A stretch of DNA of 64,000 bases from Phocaeicola sp. (GTDB lineage Bacteria; Bacteroidota; Bacteroidia; Bacteroidales; Bacteroidaceae), in assembly GCA_029257865.1 (NCBI GenBank), contig JARIAN010000126.1:31717-95716 (forward strand). The letters run 5' to 3'. The notes below the pieces were generated by a model that was not told the DNA's origin, did no database searches, and worked only from the letters and a program-made list of their open reading frames with translations. Shown here piece after piece: positions 45,299 to 54,700 of the stretch. The position numbers and the translations under genes were made by a program. How positions within the stretch are numbered: position 1 is the first letter of the stretch; each line of letters starts with the position of its first letter.

Positions 45299-46024
45299 TC
45301 ACTTTATCGAGCCTTCATTTTCGATATTCTCAGAAGGAAGAACTTTTTCCTTATTCACCTCATCAAAATTAAAACGTATAAATTGTTTACCATCTTCGGC
45401 ATCGTTTACACGTAAAATTATTCCTTTTGGATTCTCTGCCAATATGGTATTCAAATTGAAACACACCATACCTTTTAAAGGAGGATTCAACGTATCACCA
45501 TAACTGTTATAACGGTATTCCAAATGTGCATATCCCTCTTCATCAAGCAAAGGTTTCCCCTCCTGGTGGACCAGACTTACTCGATGTGGCCCATTTGCAG
45601 GAGATTTCTGCAAAAACTGTACATTAAGGTAACCACCTCCAATCCATAAGTTACGCAAATAAGTCGGATGGTCTGCAAATTGGGATTCATTATCTTCATT
45701 CACTGCCTCTATCGTCTTTGTCAGCACCGGCTGAATATCTTCCACCTTGATACCTACATCATATCCTCCATAATTATCATACAAAGGATTAAAACGAAGG
45801 AAAGCTCTTTCACCTTCTACTGGCATATATCCCCAGTAAGAAGTAGCTGCAGGAAACATTGTCCCCCAAGTATCACCGACGAAGCTATATACACCATCCC
45901 CTTCTACATGAACTGTTACCCAATCTACTGCAATATCACCAATAGAATAGCCGTCTTCATCATTACAGGCTGCTGTCATCATTGTAAGCAGTCCCATCAT
46001 GTAATATCTCATTAATCGATTCAT
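45299..46024 (-). CDS. NigD-like lipoprotein
   Basis: A 241-residue lipoprotein with signal MNRLMRYYMMGLLTMMTAAC and lipobox ending at Cys20, followed by a Asn-Asp-Glu run. The mature part is beta-rich, with 'S-I-G-D-I-A-V-D-W-V-T-V' and 'F-L-R-F-N-P-L-Y-D-N-Y-G-G-Y-D', the pattern of the NigD-like family (NigD_N plus C-terminal domain). The family name comes from a Bacteroides bacteriocin locus, but most members, like this one, stand alone and have no known role. Confidence 0.78.
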   Translation of the reverse strand: MNRLMRYYMMGLLTMMTAACNDEDGYSIGDIAVDWVTVHVEGDGVYSFVGDTWGTMFPAATSYWGYMPVEGERAFLRFNPLYDNYGGYDVGIKVEDIQPVLTKTIEAVNEDNESQFADHPTYLRNLWIGGGYLNVQFLQKSPANGPHRVSLVHQEGKPLLDEEGYAHLEYRYNSYGDTLNPPLKGMVCFNLNTILAENPKGIILRVNDAEDGKQFIRFNFDEVNKEKVLPSENIENEGSIK

Positions 46025-46396
46025 ACTAGTTGTTTTTTTCTGTTATATCTTTTAAATGCACAGAAAAGATAAATACTGCACGACCTCAGAAAAAAGTCCA
46101 TCATTTCCTGCTCTAAAAATTCGCTTTCAGATACTCTGATAAATAAGAGAAGCAGCCTTGCATCAACTTACCAAAGCCATCTACCGCCTTACTTCCCATA
46201 AAAGGTTTGCTCACGATATCAAAGCCTAGTCATACCACTAACCAAAAAGGAACTATACCTGGAAGTATCGGAATATTAAAATGTAAAACCTTTTCCTTTC
46301 AACCGTTAATGAATTTTTCTCTATGCATTTCTGAAGAAGAAAGGTATGGAAACAATTTTGGAAGTGAGCAAGAACTTAAAATGGATTCGATTGATA

Positions 46397-46484
46397 ATTG
46401 AGTTACAACCACCGATTAACAAAACACAACCACTGATTTATCAATCAGCAATTGTGTTTAATGAAATGTTGACAGTAACTCAAT
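46397..46484. repeat. 88-bp palindromic intergenic repeat, copy 2
   Basis: The ends are ATTGAGTTAC and GTAACTCAAT, a perfect inverted pair. An inner hairpin pairs AAACACAA-CCA-CTGATT with AATCAG-CAA-TTGTGTTT. It has the same length and ends as the element at 20309-20396, and best matches that copy in reverse orientation. Confidence 0.65.
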
Positions 46485-46768
46485 AATATGTGAAAAATAA
46501 TATCTTTAATAAATGTGTTTTTCGTAAATAAGAATAAAAATAACAAAAAAACACGTACTAATATTACAGAAAAAAGGAATATATATCCTAACAATATTAT
46601 CAAATAACAAATGTTTATCATTGACTTATTTCATAGCTATTCTCCATTATTTCATTAGCCCAATAAATCCCCAAACAACAGAACTAGATTGATGGATATT
46701 GGCCATTCGGTAGAACCACACCTGCAAGGAGGTTGGGTATTATACTGCTATTATTTATCAGCCTAATC

Positions 46769-46782
46769 CCGCCAACAGACAG
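46769..46782. repeat. Short shared motif CCGCCAACAGACAG, copy 2
   Basis: Exact 14-base match to 20489-20502, ending seven bases before the stop of the GIN-domain gene on the other strand. Confidence 0.4.
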
Positions 46783-46789
46783 GGGCATG

Positions 46790-47692
46790 TCATCTTTTAT
46801 ACACCCTCTTTCCTTTAATCTGTTTTTGTGACGGATTTCCATCATATATCAAACTTCCACTACCAGAAGCTTTTGCTGTAAGGGTATGTGAAGCATAGCA
46901 TGAAATATCTCCAGAGGCATGAAGCTCAGCTTTCATTTCAACCGCCTTTAGTTTTCCAGCCTCTAAATCCCCCGAGGCGTTATTGCCCAAAACAGCAGTT
47001 CTACAGGTTCCTGACACACGCAAATCTCCACTGGCATTAACCTCACCTTTTACTGAATCTTTGCATTTCAATTGGGCTATATGGCAATCTCCTGATGCAT
47101 TCACCGACAATAACGCATTCTGACAAACCACCTCATTCAAAGTCAAGTCTCCACTAGCAGAAGTTGCTACCTGAAAAGTTATACACTCCACATCCTTCAC
47201 CTCAATATCCCCACTTGCAGAAGTTTCAGCCTTGAAACTTTCACACTCCACAAAAGCGCAATCTATATCCCCACTTCCTTGAGTGGACAAACCTACTTTC
47301 ACTTTTCCTTTCAAACCTTTGGGAATGGAAATATCACCTGATGCACAAGTCACAAAACTGGTAACAGAAGGTGAATATACATCAATGCGGCAATACTGCT
47401 TTCCTTCAACAGCAATACCTTTTTTAAAACTTGCAGTAAACTTTCCATCTGTATCATCCAATACGATATACTGCATCAAATTATCGGAAGCATGTATTTC
47501 AGCATAAGGCTTTCCTGTAATCTGATGATACACTATGTCAATGGAAGAGATGGTAAATATCGTGTTTATATCACAGATTTCATGTTTTTCTGTTTGATAA
47601 ACATTACTTGAATGAACTGTCTTTACTGTATTAGCACAACTAATGCAAGATGAGAAGCAAGTAGTCAAAATGACATTTGTTAGTGTTTTCAT
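46790..47692 (-). CDS. GIN-domain (DUF2807) putative cell-surface beta-helix protein
   Basis: A 300-residue exported protein starting MKTLTNVILTTCFSSCISCA; the ten extra residues of the longer frame are not signal-like. The mature part shows about eight repeats of the turn 'A-S-G-D' or 'G-S-G-D' spaced roughly 20 residues apart (for example 'T-S-A-S-G-D-I-E-V', 'V-N-A-S-G-D-C-H-I' and 'N-N-A-S-G-D-L-E-A'). These mark rungs of a right-handed beta-helix of the GIN/DUF2807 family. Such proteins are thought to be surface or adhesin-head proteins; the function is unproved. The Cys residues at the signal end could act as a lipobox. Confidence 0.85.
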   Translation of the reverse strand: MKTLTNVILTTCFSSCISCANTVKTVHSSNVYQTEKHEICDINTIFTISSIDIVYHQITGKPYAEIHASDNLMQYIVLDDTDGKFTASFKKGIAVEGKQYCRIDVYSPSVTSFVTCASGDISIPKGLKGKVKVGLSTQGSGDIDCAFVECESFKAETSASGDIEVKDVECITFQVATSASGDLTLNEVVCQNALLSVNASGDCHIAQLKCKDSVKGEVNASGDLRVSGTCRTAVLGNNASGDLEAGKLKAVEMKAELHASGDISCYASHTLTAKASGSGSLIYDGNPSQKQIKGKRVYKR

Positions 47693-47817
47693 ATTACAAT
47701 TTACAATTTTATCGTTATTCAACTACAAATATAATTAATCTGTCAAAAAAACAAAGTCTATTATCATAAAATAAAAAGAAAACAATATACTATTTATACA
47801 TATCATAATAAAAGCAC

Positions 47818-47825
47818 TACCTTTG
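47818..47825 (+). promoter_or_regulatory. -7 element of the MBL hydrolase gene
   Basis: TACCTTTG 24 bases before the ATG at 47850 matches TAnnTTTG; the -33 region has TTTA at 21 bases. Confidence 0.5.
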
Positions 47826-47849
47826 TACTCATCTAAAAAATATCAGACC

Positions 47850-48668
47850 ATGAAAATTATATCACTAGTCGAGAATACCAGCAAACAGGGATTTTCTACA
47901 GAACACGGACTAAGCCTTTTCATCGAAACTGACAGAAATAATAAAATCCTGTTTGACATGGGGCAAGGAAACCTATTTACAGAAAATGCTGAAAAACTGG
48001 GGCTTTCTCTTGAAGAAACTCCAATAGCCGTTGTTTCACACGGACATTATGACCATGGAGGCGGATTAGGAAAATTTCTTGAAATAAACACAAAGGCTAA
48101 AGTGTATATTCATGAAAAAGCATTCGAACCACATTATAGCATGAAAGATACAGGACTCAAATATATTGGACTAGATACAAGCGTTTCAACTTCCCCACAA
48201 CTAATAAGATGCCATGATACTACATTTATTGATTCCGAATTGACCCTCTTCTCAGACGTAAAAGGAAACCTCTACAAACCTCATGGCAACCGACTGCTTT
48301 ATGGTCCGAAACAATCGGTACAAGATAATTTCATACACGAACAGAACTTGATTATCGAAGAGGGGGCCCATCTGATATTAATTGCTGGTTGTGCCCATAC
48401 AGGTATATTGAACATCTTAAAAAAAGCGACTGAAATAAGTGGAAAAACTCCAACTCATGTTATAGCTGGCATGCACCTGATGAAAAGCGGGCTTGGGCCA
48501 AAAGAGGAAAAGAAGTTTATCTCCCAACTTGCCCACCAACTACTTCTGATTCCAAACTGCCAATACTACACAATGCATTGTACTGGCATTGAACAATTCA
48601 AATTATTAAAAGAGATGATGGGAACTCGCATTTCTTATTTGGCCTGTGGAGATACCATAACATTCTAA
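47850..48668 (+). CDS. MBL-fold metallo-hydrolase
   Basis: A 272-residue metallo-beta-lactamase-fold protein starting MKIISLVENTSKQGFSTEHG; the nine extra residues of the longer frame start with TTG inside the promoter. The metal motif HxHxDH is 'S-H-G-H-Y-D-H-G-G' near 56-64, with further ligands in 'I-A-G-C-A-H-T-G-I' and 'A-G-M-H-L'. It resembles the group annotated as dihydropterin-ribofuranosyl-aminobenzene 5'-phosphate synthase-like, whose substrate in bacteria is not known. It is a single-gene unit. Confidence 0.85.
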   Translation: MKIISLVENTSKQGFSTEHGLSLFIETDRNNKILFDMGQGNLFTENAEKLGLSLEETPIAVVSHGHYDHGGGLGKFLEINTKAKVYIHEKAFEPHYSMKDTGLKYIGLDTSVSTSPQLIRCHDTTFIDSELTLFSDVKGNLYKPHGNRLLYGPKQSVQDNFIHEQNLIIEEGAHLILIAGCAHTGILNILKKATEISGKTPTHVIAGMHLMKSGLGPKEEKKFISQLAHQLLLIPNCQYYTMHCTGIEQFKLLKEMMGTRISYLACGDTITF

Positions 48669-48714
48669 AAAAACGTGGCATTTCGAAAGTTTTTTTAGAA
48701 ATGCCACGTTTTTT
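48669..48714. terminator. Bidirectional terminator
   Basis: A 17-base-pair perfect stem AAAAAACGTGGCATTTC (from 48668) with GAAATGCCACGTTTTTT (48698-48714); both strands end in T runs. It separates two converging genes. Confidence 0.9.
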
Positions 48715-48733
48715 CAATTGCCTAATTGTTATA

Positions 48734-50071
48734 TTATGCTCGAGCAGTCCGCTTGGCGTATATAATCAAAGCAACCGCCGATACTGCTCCGATAGCTGTA
48801 AACCAATACCAGATATAATGGGCATGTGCTGAAGCTGCTGCCCATTCAGCCTGACTCTCAAATAAAGCCGGGTCTGGACAATAGGCTGTAAGCAAAATAC
48901 CCGACAGACCAAACCCCAACACTGAAGCCAAGAAAGAATGGAGATGGCTAAATCCAAGATACAACCCTTCTTCTCCTTTAGGTGCCTGAAGCGAAAAGAA
49001 CTCCATATATCGTGGAGAGATGAAACATTCAGCCAAGGCCTGCAAGGCTATACCTGCTATCATCATCACTGTAATAGGATGCATCCCCAATATATCTCCA
49101 CTGAAAAGATTACCCGAAGCCATCACCAATGCAGAAAAAGGAATAAGGAACATTCCCACTGCCATCGAAGTAAGAGCCTTTCTACGCGCCATTAACTGAG
49201 TGATGAAATTTACACATAATACTACTACAAAGGGATTGACATTAGCAATCCATCCCGGGCGGGCACCTTCGCCAGCCATACGAATTACGTACTTAGGCAT
49301 TGTAGCATACATCTGATGCTGTATCATCCAGAATCCGGTTACAATAAGAATCAAGACCAATAGGCGCCCATTGGTAAAGACCTTACCCAACCCTTTTACC
49401 ACTTCCATCATCGTTTTTCCTTCACCACTTGTATTAGCTGAATGGAAAAACAAGTAAATAGTCAGCAGTGCCACCAAACACAACGTGGCTGAGAAGAAAT
49501 TAATATAAATATAAGCCTCATCTCCAATCACTCCACGAAGCGGGTCTACAATACATTTTCCAGTAAAGGCACCTATATTAACCATCATATAGAAAATAGA
49601 ATAGCCACGTGCACGATTCTCTGAAGTAGTTTCACGAGCCACCGATGCGGAAATAATTGATTTGATAAAAGAGCCACCGACCACCAAAATAATCATTACC
49701 GGAATAATCAGCAAACGGAAACTGCTTGCTTCAAGTCCGGTAAAGTGAGTCTTTGCACCATAAGTCACCAAGCCGGCCGATTCCAACATAAGCGGTAAGC
49801 TTCCTAATCCTAAATAACCAATAGTCAACAAAGTAAAAGCTATCAGAATAGCTTTTCGATAACCAATCTTATCAGCAAAGGCTCCGGTAAACATAGGAAG
49901 AAAATAAAGTCCCCCCGAAAAGAGACCAGAAATCATACTGGCTTCCAAATCATTAAACCCTAAGGTGTTTGACAGGTAAAGTGTAATTACAATAAAGATG
50001 GCATAATAGGCCATACGCTCAAAAAGTTCCGACAGATTGGCTGTCCAAAACGCACGAGAGAATTTTGTCAT
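48734..50071 (-). CDS. POT/MFS-family proton-coupled transporter
   Basis: A 445-residue transporter with about twelve membrane helices. The first helix region carries 'S-E-L-F-E-R-M-A-Y-Y', close to the ExxERFxYY signature of proton-dependent oligopeptide transporters, which marks peptide and H+ coupling. 'G-A-F-A-D-K-I-G-Y-R-K-A' is the MFS loop 2-3 motif. ATG at 50071 is preferred over a TTG one codon earlier. It probably imports small peptides; the substrate is inferred. It lies 72 bases downstream of the M23 gene on the same strand. Confidence 0.85.
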   Translation of the reverse strand: MTKFSRAFWTANLSELFERMAYYAIFIVITLYLSNTLGFNDLEASMISGLFSGGLYFLPMFTGAFADKIGYRKAILIAFTLLTIGYLGLGSLPLMLESAGLVTYGAKTHFTGLEASSFRLLIIPVMIILVVGGSFIKSIISASVARETTSENRARGYSIFYMMVNIGAFTGKCIVDPLRGVIGDEAYIYINFFSATLCLVALLTIYLFFHSANTSGEGKTMMEVVKGLGKVFTNGRLLVLILIVTGFWMIQHQMYATMPKYVIRMAGEGARPGWIANVNPFVVVLCVNFITQLMARRKALTSMAVGMFLIPFSALVMASGNLFSGDILGMHPITVMMIAGIALQALAECFISPRYMEFFSLQAPKGEEGLYLGFSHLHSFLASVLGFGLSGILLTAYCPDPALFESQAEWAAASAHAHYIWYWFTAIGAVSAVALIIYAKRTARA

Positions 50072-50143
50072 CAATTAAAATTTTAAATGGTTATGTAATA
50101 ATATAATTGTTTTTCCTAGCAATAAATATAATCATTTCTTCAT

Positions 50144-51397
50144 CTAGAAACTATCTAGCTGCTTAACCAAAGAATCACGCACCATTTGATACTTCGGCCA
50201 ATTATCCTTACTGATAGGCTTTTTCGGCTGAGATTTCATAGTAAGCGGATTTATCGGCTTTCCATTTTCGTAAACTCTGAAATCTAAATGCGGTCCTGTA
50301 GCAATTCCGGTAGCCCCCACATATCCAATAATTTCCTTCTGCTTTACTACACTGCCCACTTTCAAGCCTTTTGCAAAACGAGAGAGATGCATATATGTAG
50401 TTACATAAGAGCCATTGTGCTTGATTTTCACATAATTTCCTGCACCTCCAGCCTGATAGGATTTTACTATTACCTTTCCGTTTCCAATGGCATAAACCGG
50501 AGTTCCTGTAGGTGCAGCATAATCCACTCCGTGATGTGCTCTGTAGCGTTTCAATACAGGATGAAAGCGACTGTTGGAAAAACGAGAAGAAATACGATAG
50601 AAATCTAACGGTGCCTTCAGGAAAGCCCCTTCCAGACTCTGTCCTTTTTCATTATAGTAAAGTTCCTCTCCATCTTGCACAAACGGAATGGCATAGAACA
50701 AACTATCCAAAGCCTGGAAAGAAGCAGCTAGAATATGAAAACTGTTCAACGGACGATTCTCCACAAACTCTTGTTCATAAATAACCCGGAATTCATCTTT
50801 TTCTTGCAGTCCGAAAAAATCAATCGACCAACCAAATATATTGGAAAGTTCGATAGCCAATAAAGGAGAGGTCTTACATTCCTCCATAGCCATCCACAAC
50901 GAAGACCTAACTTGTCCTTTTACCTGCTGACGTTTCCAAGAAACCGGACGCTCCCCACGAGTAACCTTATAAGGTGCTATAAGCTGAAACACCACATAAT
51001 TTTTTGCATCCTCCTCATAAACTAAGTAAGCAGGGGTATTCAACGTATCGGCTGTAGTGAAGAGGGAGTATCCCTGTCCGCTTCTAATCTTGCGCACATC
51101 AAACACACCTTCTGTATTCATGTTCAACTGATGGATGTTTTCTGGAGAAAGCCCTACTTCTGAAAGAATAAAAGAAAGATTCTGGTTAGGTTTGACCATA
51201 CCCTCCTTTTCTACATATCCATCTACAGGAATACCGAATTTAAGAACAGGTGTAACCACAGCGACCGTATCTTTCTCCACCACAGGTTCCGACTGTGTTT
51301 TGAAAAAAAAGTCACGTCCTACATAGGCACCTACAACAAACAACAAGCAAACTATTGCCAGCGCAACTCCTATATTTTTATTCTTGTTCTTTTCCAT
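50144..51397 (-). CDS. M23-family peptidoglycan endopeptidase-like protein
   Basis: A 417-residue protein with an N-terminal membrane anchor (about 8-26), a long beta-rich region and a C-terminal LytM/M23 domain (about 270-400). The first metal ligands are in 'H-H-G-V-D-Y-A-A-P-T' near 285-294 and a His in 'T-Y-M-H-L-S'. The second motif reads GPHLDF instead of GPHLHF, so one usual Zn ligand is Asp. It may be a working variant or a non-catalytic regulator of cell-wall hydrolysis. Its ATG lies 20 bases inside the 3' end of the jetD remnant. Confidence 0.87.
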   Translation of the reverse strand: MEKNKNKNIGVALAIVCLLFVVGAYVGRDFFFKTQSEPVVEKDTVAVVTPVLKFGIPVDGYVEKEGMVKPNQNLSFILSEVGLSPENIHQLNMNTEGVFDVRKIRSGQGYSLFTTADTLNTPAYLVYEEDAKNYVVFQLIAPYKVTRGERPVSWKRQQVKGQVRSSLWMAMEECKTSPLLAIELSNIFGWSIDFFGLQEKDEFRVIYEQEFVENRPLNSFHILAASFQALDSLFYAIPFVQDGEELYYNEKGQSLEGAFLKAPLDFYRISSRFSNSRFHPVLKRYRAHHGVDYAAPTGTPVYAIGNGKVIVKSYQAGGAGNYVKIKHNGSYVTTYMHLSRFAKGLKVGSVVKQKEIIGYVGATGIATGPHLDFRVYENGKPINPLTMKSQPKKPISKDNWPKYQMVRDSLVKQLDSF

Positions 51398-51772
51398 CTG
51401 TAATACTACTTAAACATTTTGTAACATAATCTTCAGGCAAATATTCCTGTTCGTACCGATATGTATGCTGCCTTACCCATTCATAAACCTCTTCCTCTTC
51501 TGGAGTAAGGTTTAAAAGATATGTAACCGGACTCTCCTTTCCATCCACTCGCACAAGATATACATCCATAGCCCCTTGTCCATCATGAGACTCTCTATTA
51601 GGGAGATATTTCCGCACATTCGAAAGTATTTCATATCCGTGTACATCCATATCTCCCCAATAATAAAGTTCTACCTCATCCAACCAAGGAACATCACGTA
51701 ATACTGTAACCTTTTTGCCTGTGCTTTATTTAATATATCATCAGGTTTACCATAAGTTACCTTTTAAATCAT
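51378..51772 (-). pseudogene. jetD: Wadjet jetD remnant (nuclease subunit, internally deleted)
   Basis: Only the two ends of a JetD-like gene are seen. The 3' part (about 51378-51712) encodes 'V-L-R-D-V-P-W-L-D-E-V-E-L-Y-Y-W-G-D-M-D-V-H-G-Y-E-I-L' and 'N-L-T-P-E-E-E-E-V-Y-E-W', the C-terminal Toprim-like half of DUF2220. The 5' part has an ATG at 51772 followed by a stop at codon 3, then in the same frame K-V-T-Y-G-K-P-D-D-I-L-N-K-A-Q-A-K, like a JetD N-terminus. The parts are joined near 51712 out of frame. About 115 of the usual roughly 400 residues remain at the 3' end. JetD is the DNA-cutting subunit, so Wadjet cleavage is very likely lost. It lies nine bases after the jetC stop. The 5' part is a weaker call than the 3' part. 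Confidence 0.8.
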
Positions 51773-51780
51773 GGCTTCAG

Positions 51781-54700
51781 TTACAATAAAGTTCCTGGAT
51801 TTTTTTCCGCACGCCATTGTTCAATAGCCATACTATATAGCCAAGAAGTCTTTTCCTCTTTACGCTCCACAAAATAGACATAAGAAATATCATTTTCTAC
51901 AATATGGATATTATCATTCGGAGTCACTACAAGCAACTGCAAATGCAATTGCTTACATAGGTTTATCAAATAGCGCGCCTTGTCTTCATCCTGAGCCTTG
52001 AAAGCCTCATCAATAGCAATGAATCGGAACGAGTTCTCCTGCATACCACTCTTGGTCAGTCCGAACTGATAAGCAATAGCAGAGCCCAAAATAGTATAAG
52101 TAAGCTGCGCCTTTTCACCACCCGACAAATGTCCCATATTCTCATAAGTAGTTTCTTTCAATCCAGTTTCACGATTAAATTCCTCAGCCTTATAAGTGAA
52201 CCATGCACGCACATCCATCACCCGTTTTCTCCATTCTTCATCCGAAAGACGATACATAAACGGCTCGATATGTTGTTGGAAATGAAGTTTACGTCCATCT
52301 GCCATCGAATTAACCTGATGTATATTTGGCATAGCCTCTTCCATCAGTCTGCAGAACTCCTTCACCTCTTCATTTGCTTTCCGCTGAGTAACCAGCTGAA
52401 TATAAGTAATCGGACGACGACGATAGTCTATACCTTGCAAGGATTCGTTCAGCATTTTCACATTCTCATCAATGGCACCTTTCCATTGCATAAAGAACAT
52501 ACGGAACTCACCTACTTTATCAGTCAACGTTTTTTGCAGATAATTATCGAACTGTTTCTCATATTTCGGCAAGTTTTCCTTTTCCAGACGAGCCAACATA
52601 TTTTGGTATTCCTCTATCATTTCAATGTGTTCCGAATCAGGCAACGTATCCACATCCGATCGCCAATCAGCATATTTTTCCGTAATAGCTTCTGTAGGAT
52701 ACTTGAATCCTCGAATCAAGTTCTTAGCCTTGTCCTCCCAATCTCTTTTTTTATTGACTTGCTTACCTCGCTCACGATCTGTCTTACCCAAGAAAGAATG
52801 ATACTCCTGCTTCAGTTTGTCATATGTACAATCCTTCAGTTCCGCATAATTCTGTTCAAAATCAGCCAGCAATGCCGAACGGATAGAAGAAATCTGTTTC
52901 TGACATTCAGCCATATCTCTTTCTGTATCTTCTTTCCTTTTCTCCACTTCAAAGATTTGCTTCAGTTTCTTAGAAATCTCTTCCGTAGAAATCTTTTTCA
53001 AAACAGTACGCACCTGTTCCAACTGTTTTTGGAGCACATGAATAGAATCATTGTTCTTTTCAAGTTCGTTCTTCATCATGAGTTTTTCCTGAAGCTGCTC
53101 AGCATACACTTTCCAATCGAGATTTTCAAAATCAGAAAAAGTATCTACCAATTTCTTGCTCAGCTCATAATGATGCTGTATCTTCTGTTTCTTGGTACTC
53201 AATTCATTCAACAGGTTTCTCAATTCCACATCCCGCTGTTGAAGCACTCTGATTTCAGTTTGCAACAGTGTAATCTTTTCCTGATTATCCCATCCCAAAA
53301 TGTAGTTTTCCCGGCGGACCACATGTGCACGGTCATCCTTCTCATGACGTTCATTCGAGAATTTCACCAATCCTTCCTGCGTTACAGCCTTTTCAGAATA
53401 CTGTTCAAACTCTTCCAACGAATCCACACAAGCATAATTATACCGATCGAATATCGTATCGCGCACCCATTCCTCATAAGCAGAATCCACACGAGTTTCT
53501 ATCTTATCCAAGATTCGATTTCCAGTATCGGCAAACTGTTCCATACTGCCTAATGAATTGTAGTTAAGGTAACGATAGTAAGTAATTCTACCCTTCAAGT
53601 CTGTTTCATTAATCAGTTTATTGACTTCATGATAATACTTTTCAGGTACAATCAAATGCAAAGCAAAATGATGCAGAATCTTTTCTACTGCCCCTTCCCA
53701 TTCCTGCTGGTCCGGACTCACCCGAATAAGTTCGCCAATAAAAGGAATCTCCTCCTTAGTAGCTCCAGTGTGCTCCAAAATAAGGTCGCGTATTTCCGAC
53801 TCACGCACAGGAATATTATTTTTATTCTTCTTCAGCGTATCTATCGTAGCTATATATTCCTGAATATGAGCAGCCACAGCTTCTTTTTCATTTTCGTGAG
53901 ATACCACATCACGAATACACTGTTCAATATCCGCCGAAAGTTTCTCCAACGAATCAGACACTTCTTTTCGCTGCTTCATAAAAGTTTCGCGTTCCGGATC
54001 AGCCATCAAAGACAATTGAGCAGCCAACTGGTTGTATTCATCCATTCTTCGTGTGCGCTCATCACGTAATTCAGCCAGGCGCTGAATATCCTGTTCTATC
54101 TCCTTTATCTTACGTCCTACTTCATCCTGTTCTATAGACAGAGCAATGGATCGTTCCTCCTCTCTTTTCTTTTCCTCCTCCTGACGCAGTTTTTCTTCTT
54201 CCCTCTTCAGTTGTTTCACTTCTAGTTCAGCCTCTTCCACACGTTCCTTTCCCAGTTCGATAGTTTTACGTGCAAACCAGTATTCCGCCGTTTCACGGTC
54301 TACTCCAAGCTGTTTGATACGTTCTGATGATTCCTTTATTTTTTCTGCCAGTTCAGCTATTGGAGTCAGCATTTCAATTTGCGTCCGGGCTTTCTCTATA
54401 TTCACCTTTGCATCCATCAAAGTCTTGAAACTATCCTTCAACAAGATATATTGCGACTCCGCATTCTGCTCTTCCAACATATTTGTACGGATAAATTCAT
54501 CCAAATCATCCAGCACTTTCACCCCAACTATCTGGTTGAACAATCCCAAAGCTTTGACAGAGCGCATTCCAAATAGCTGCGTGATACGGTCAGCATACCC
54601 TACCGGCCCATCAAAGAATTCCACCATGCTACGGTTTCCCCTATAAGTTTTCTCTAAGCGGCGGCGCCATACCCCCTTACCGTCAAACGGTTGGAAGTCA

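Larger units (their letters stand above)
46025..46789. other. 765-base intergenic region with palindromic repeat
   Basis: No credible gene. It holds the second 88-bp palindrome (46397-46484) and the second CCGCCAACAGACAG motif (46769-46782). The section 46490-46640 is extremely AT-rich. Confidence 0.6.

Noticed and set aside
46207-46401. A 64-codon frame in the 46-kb intergenic region
   Set aside because: It runs into the 88-bp palindrome and shows no coding pattern.
52129-53553. A 474-codon plus-strand open frame
   Set aside because: It is antisense to the coiled-coil part of jetC, rich in Phe/His/Ile/Leu as expected from complementing Glu/Lys-rich codons, and has no family likeness.
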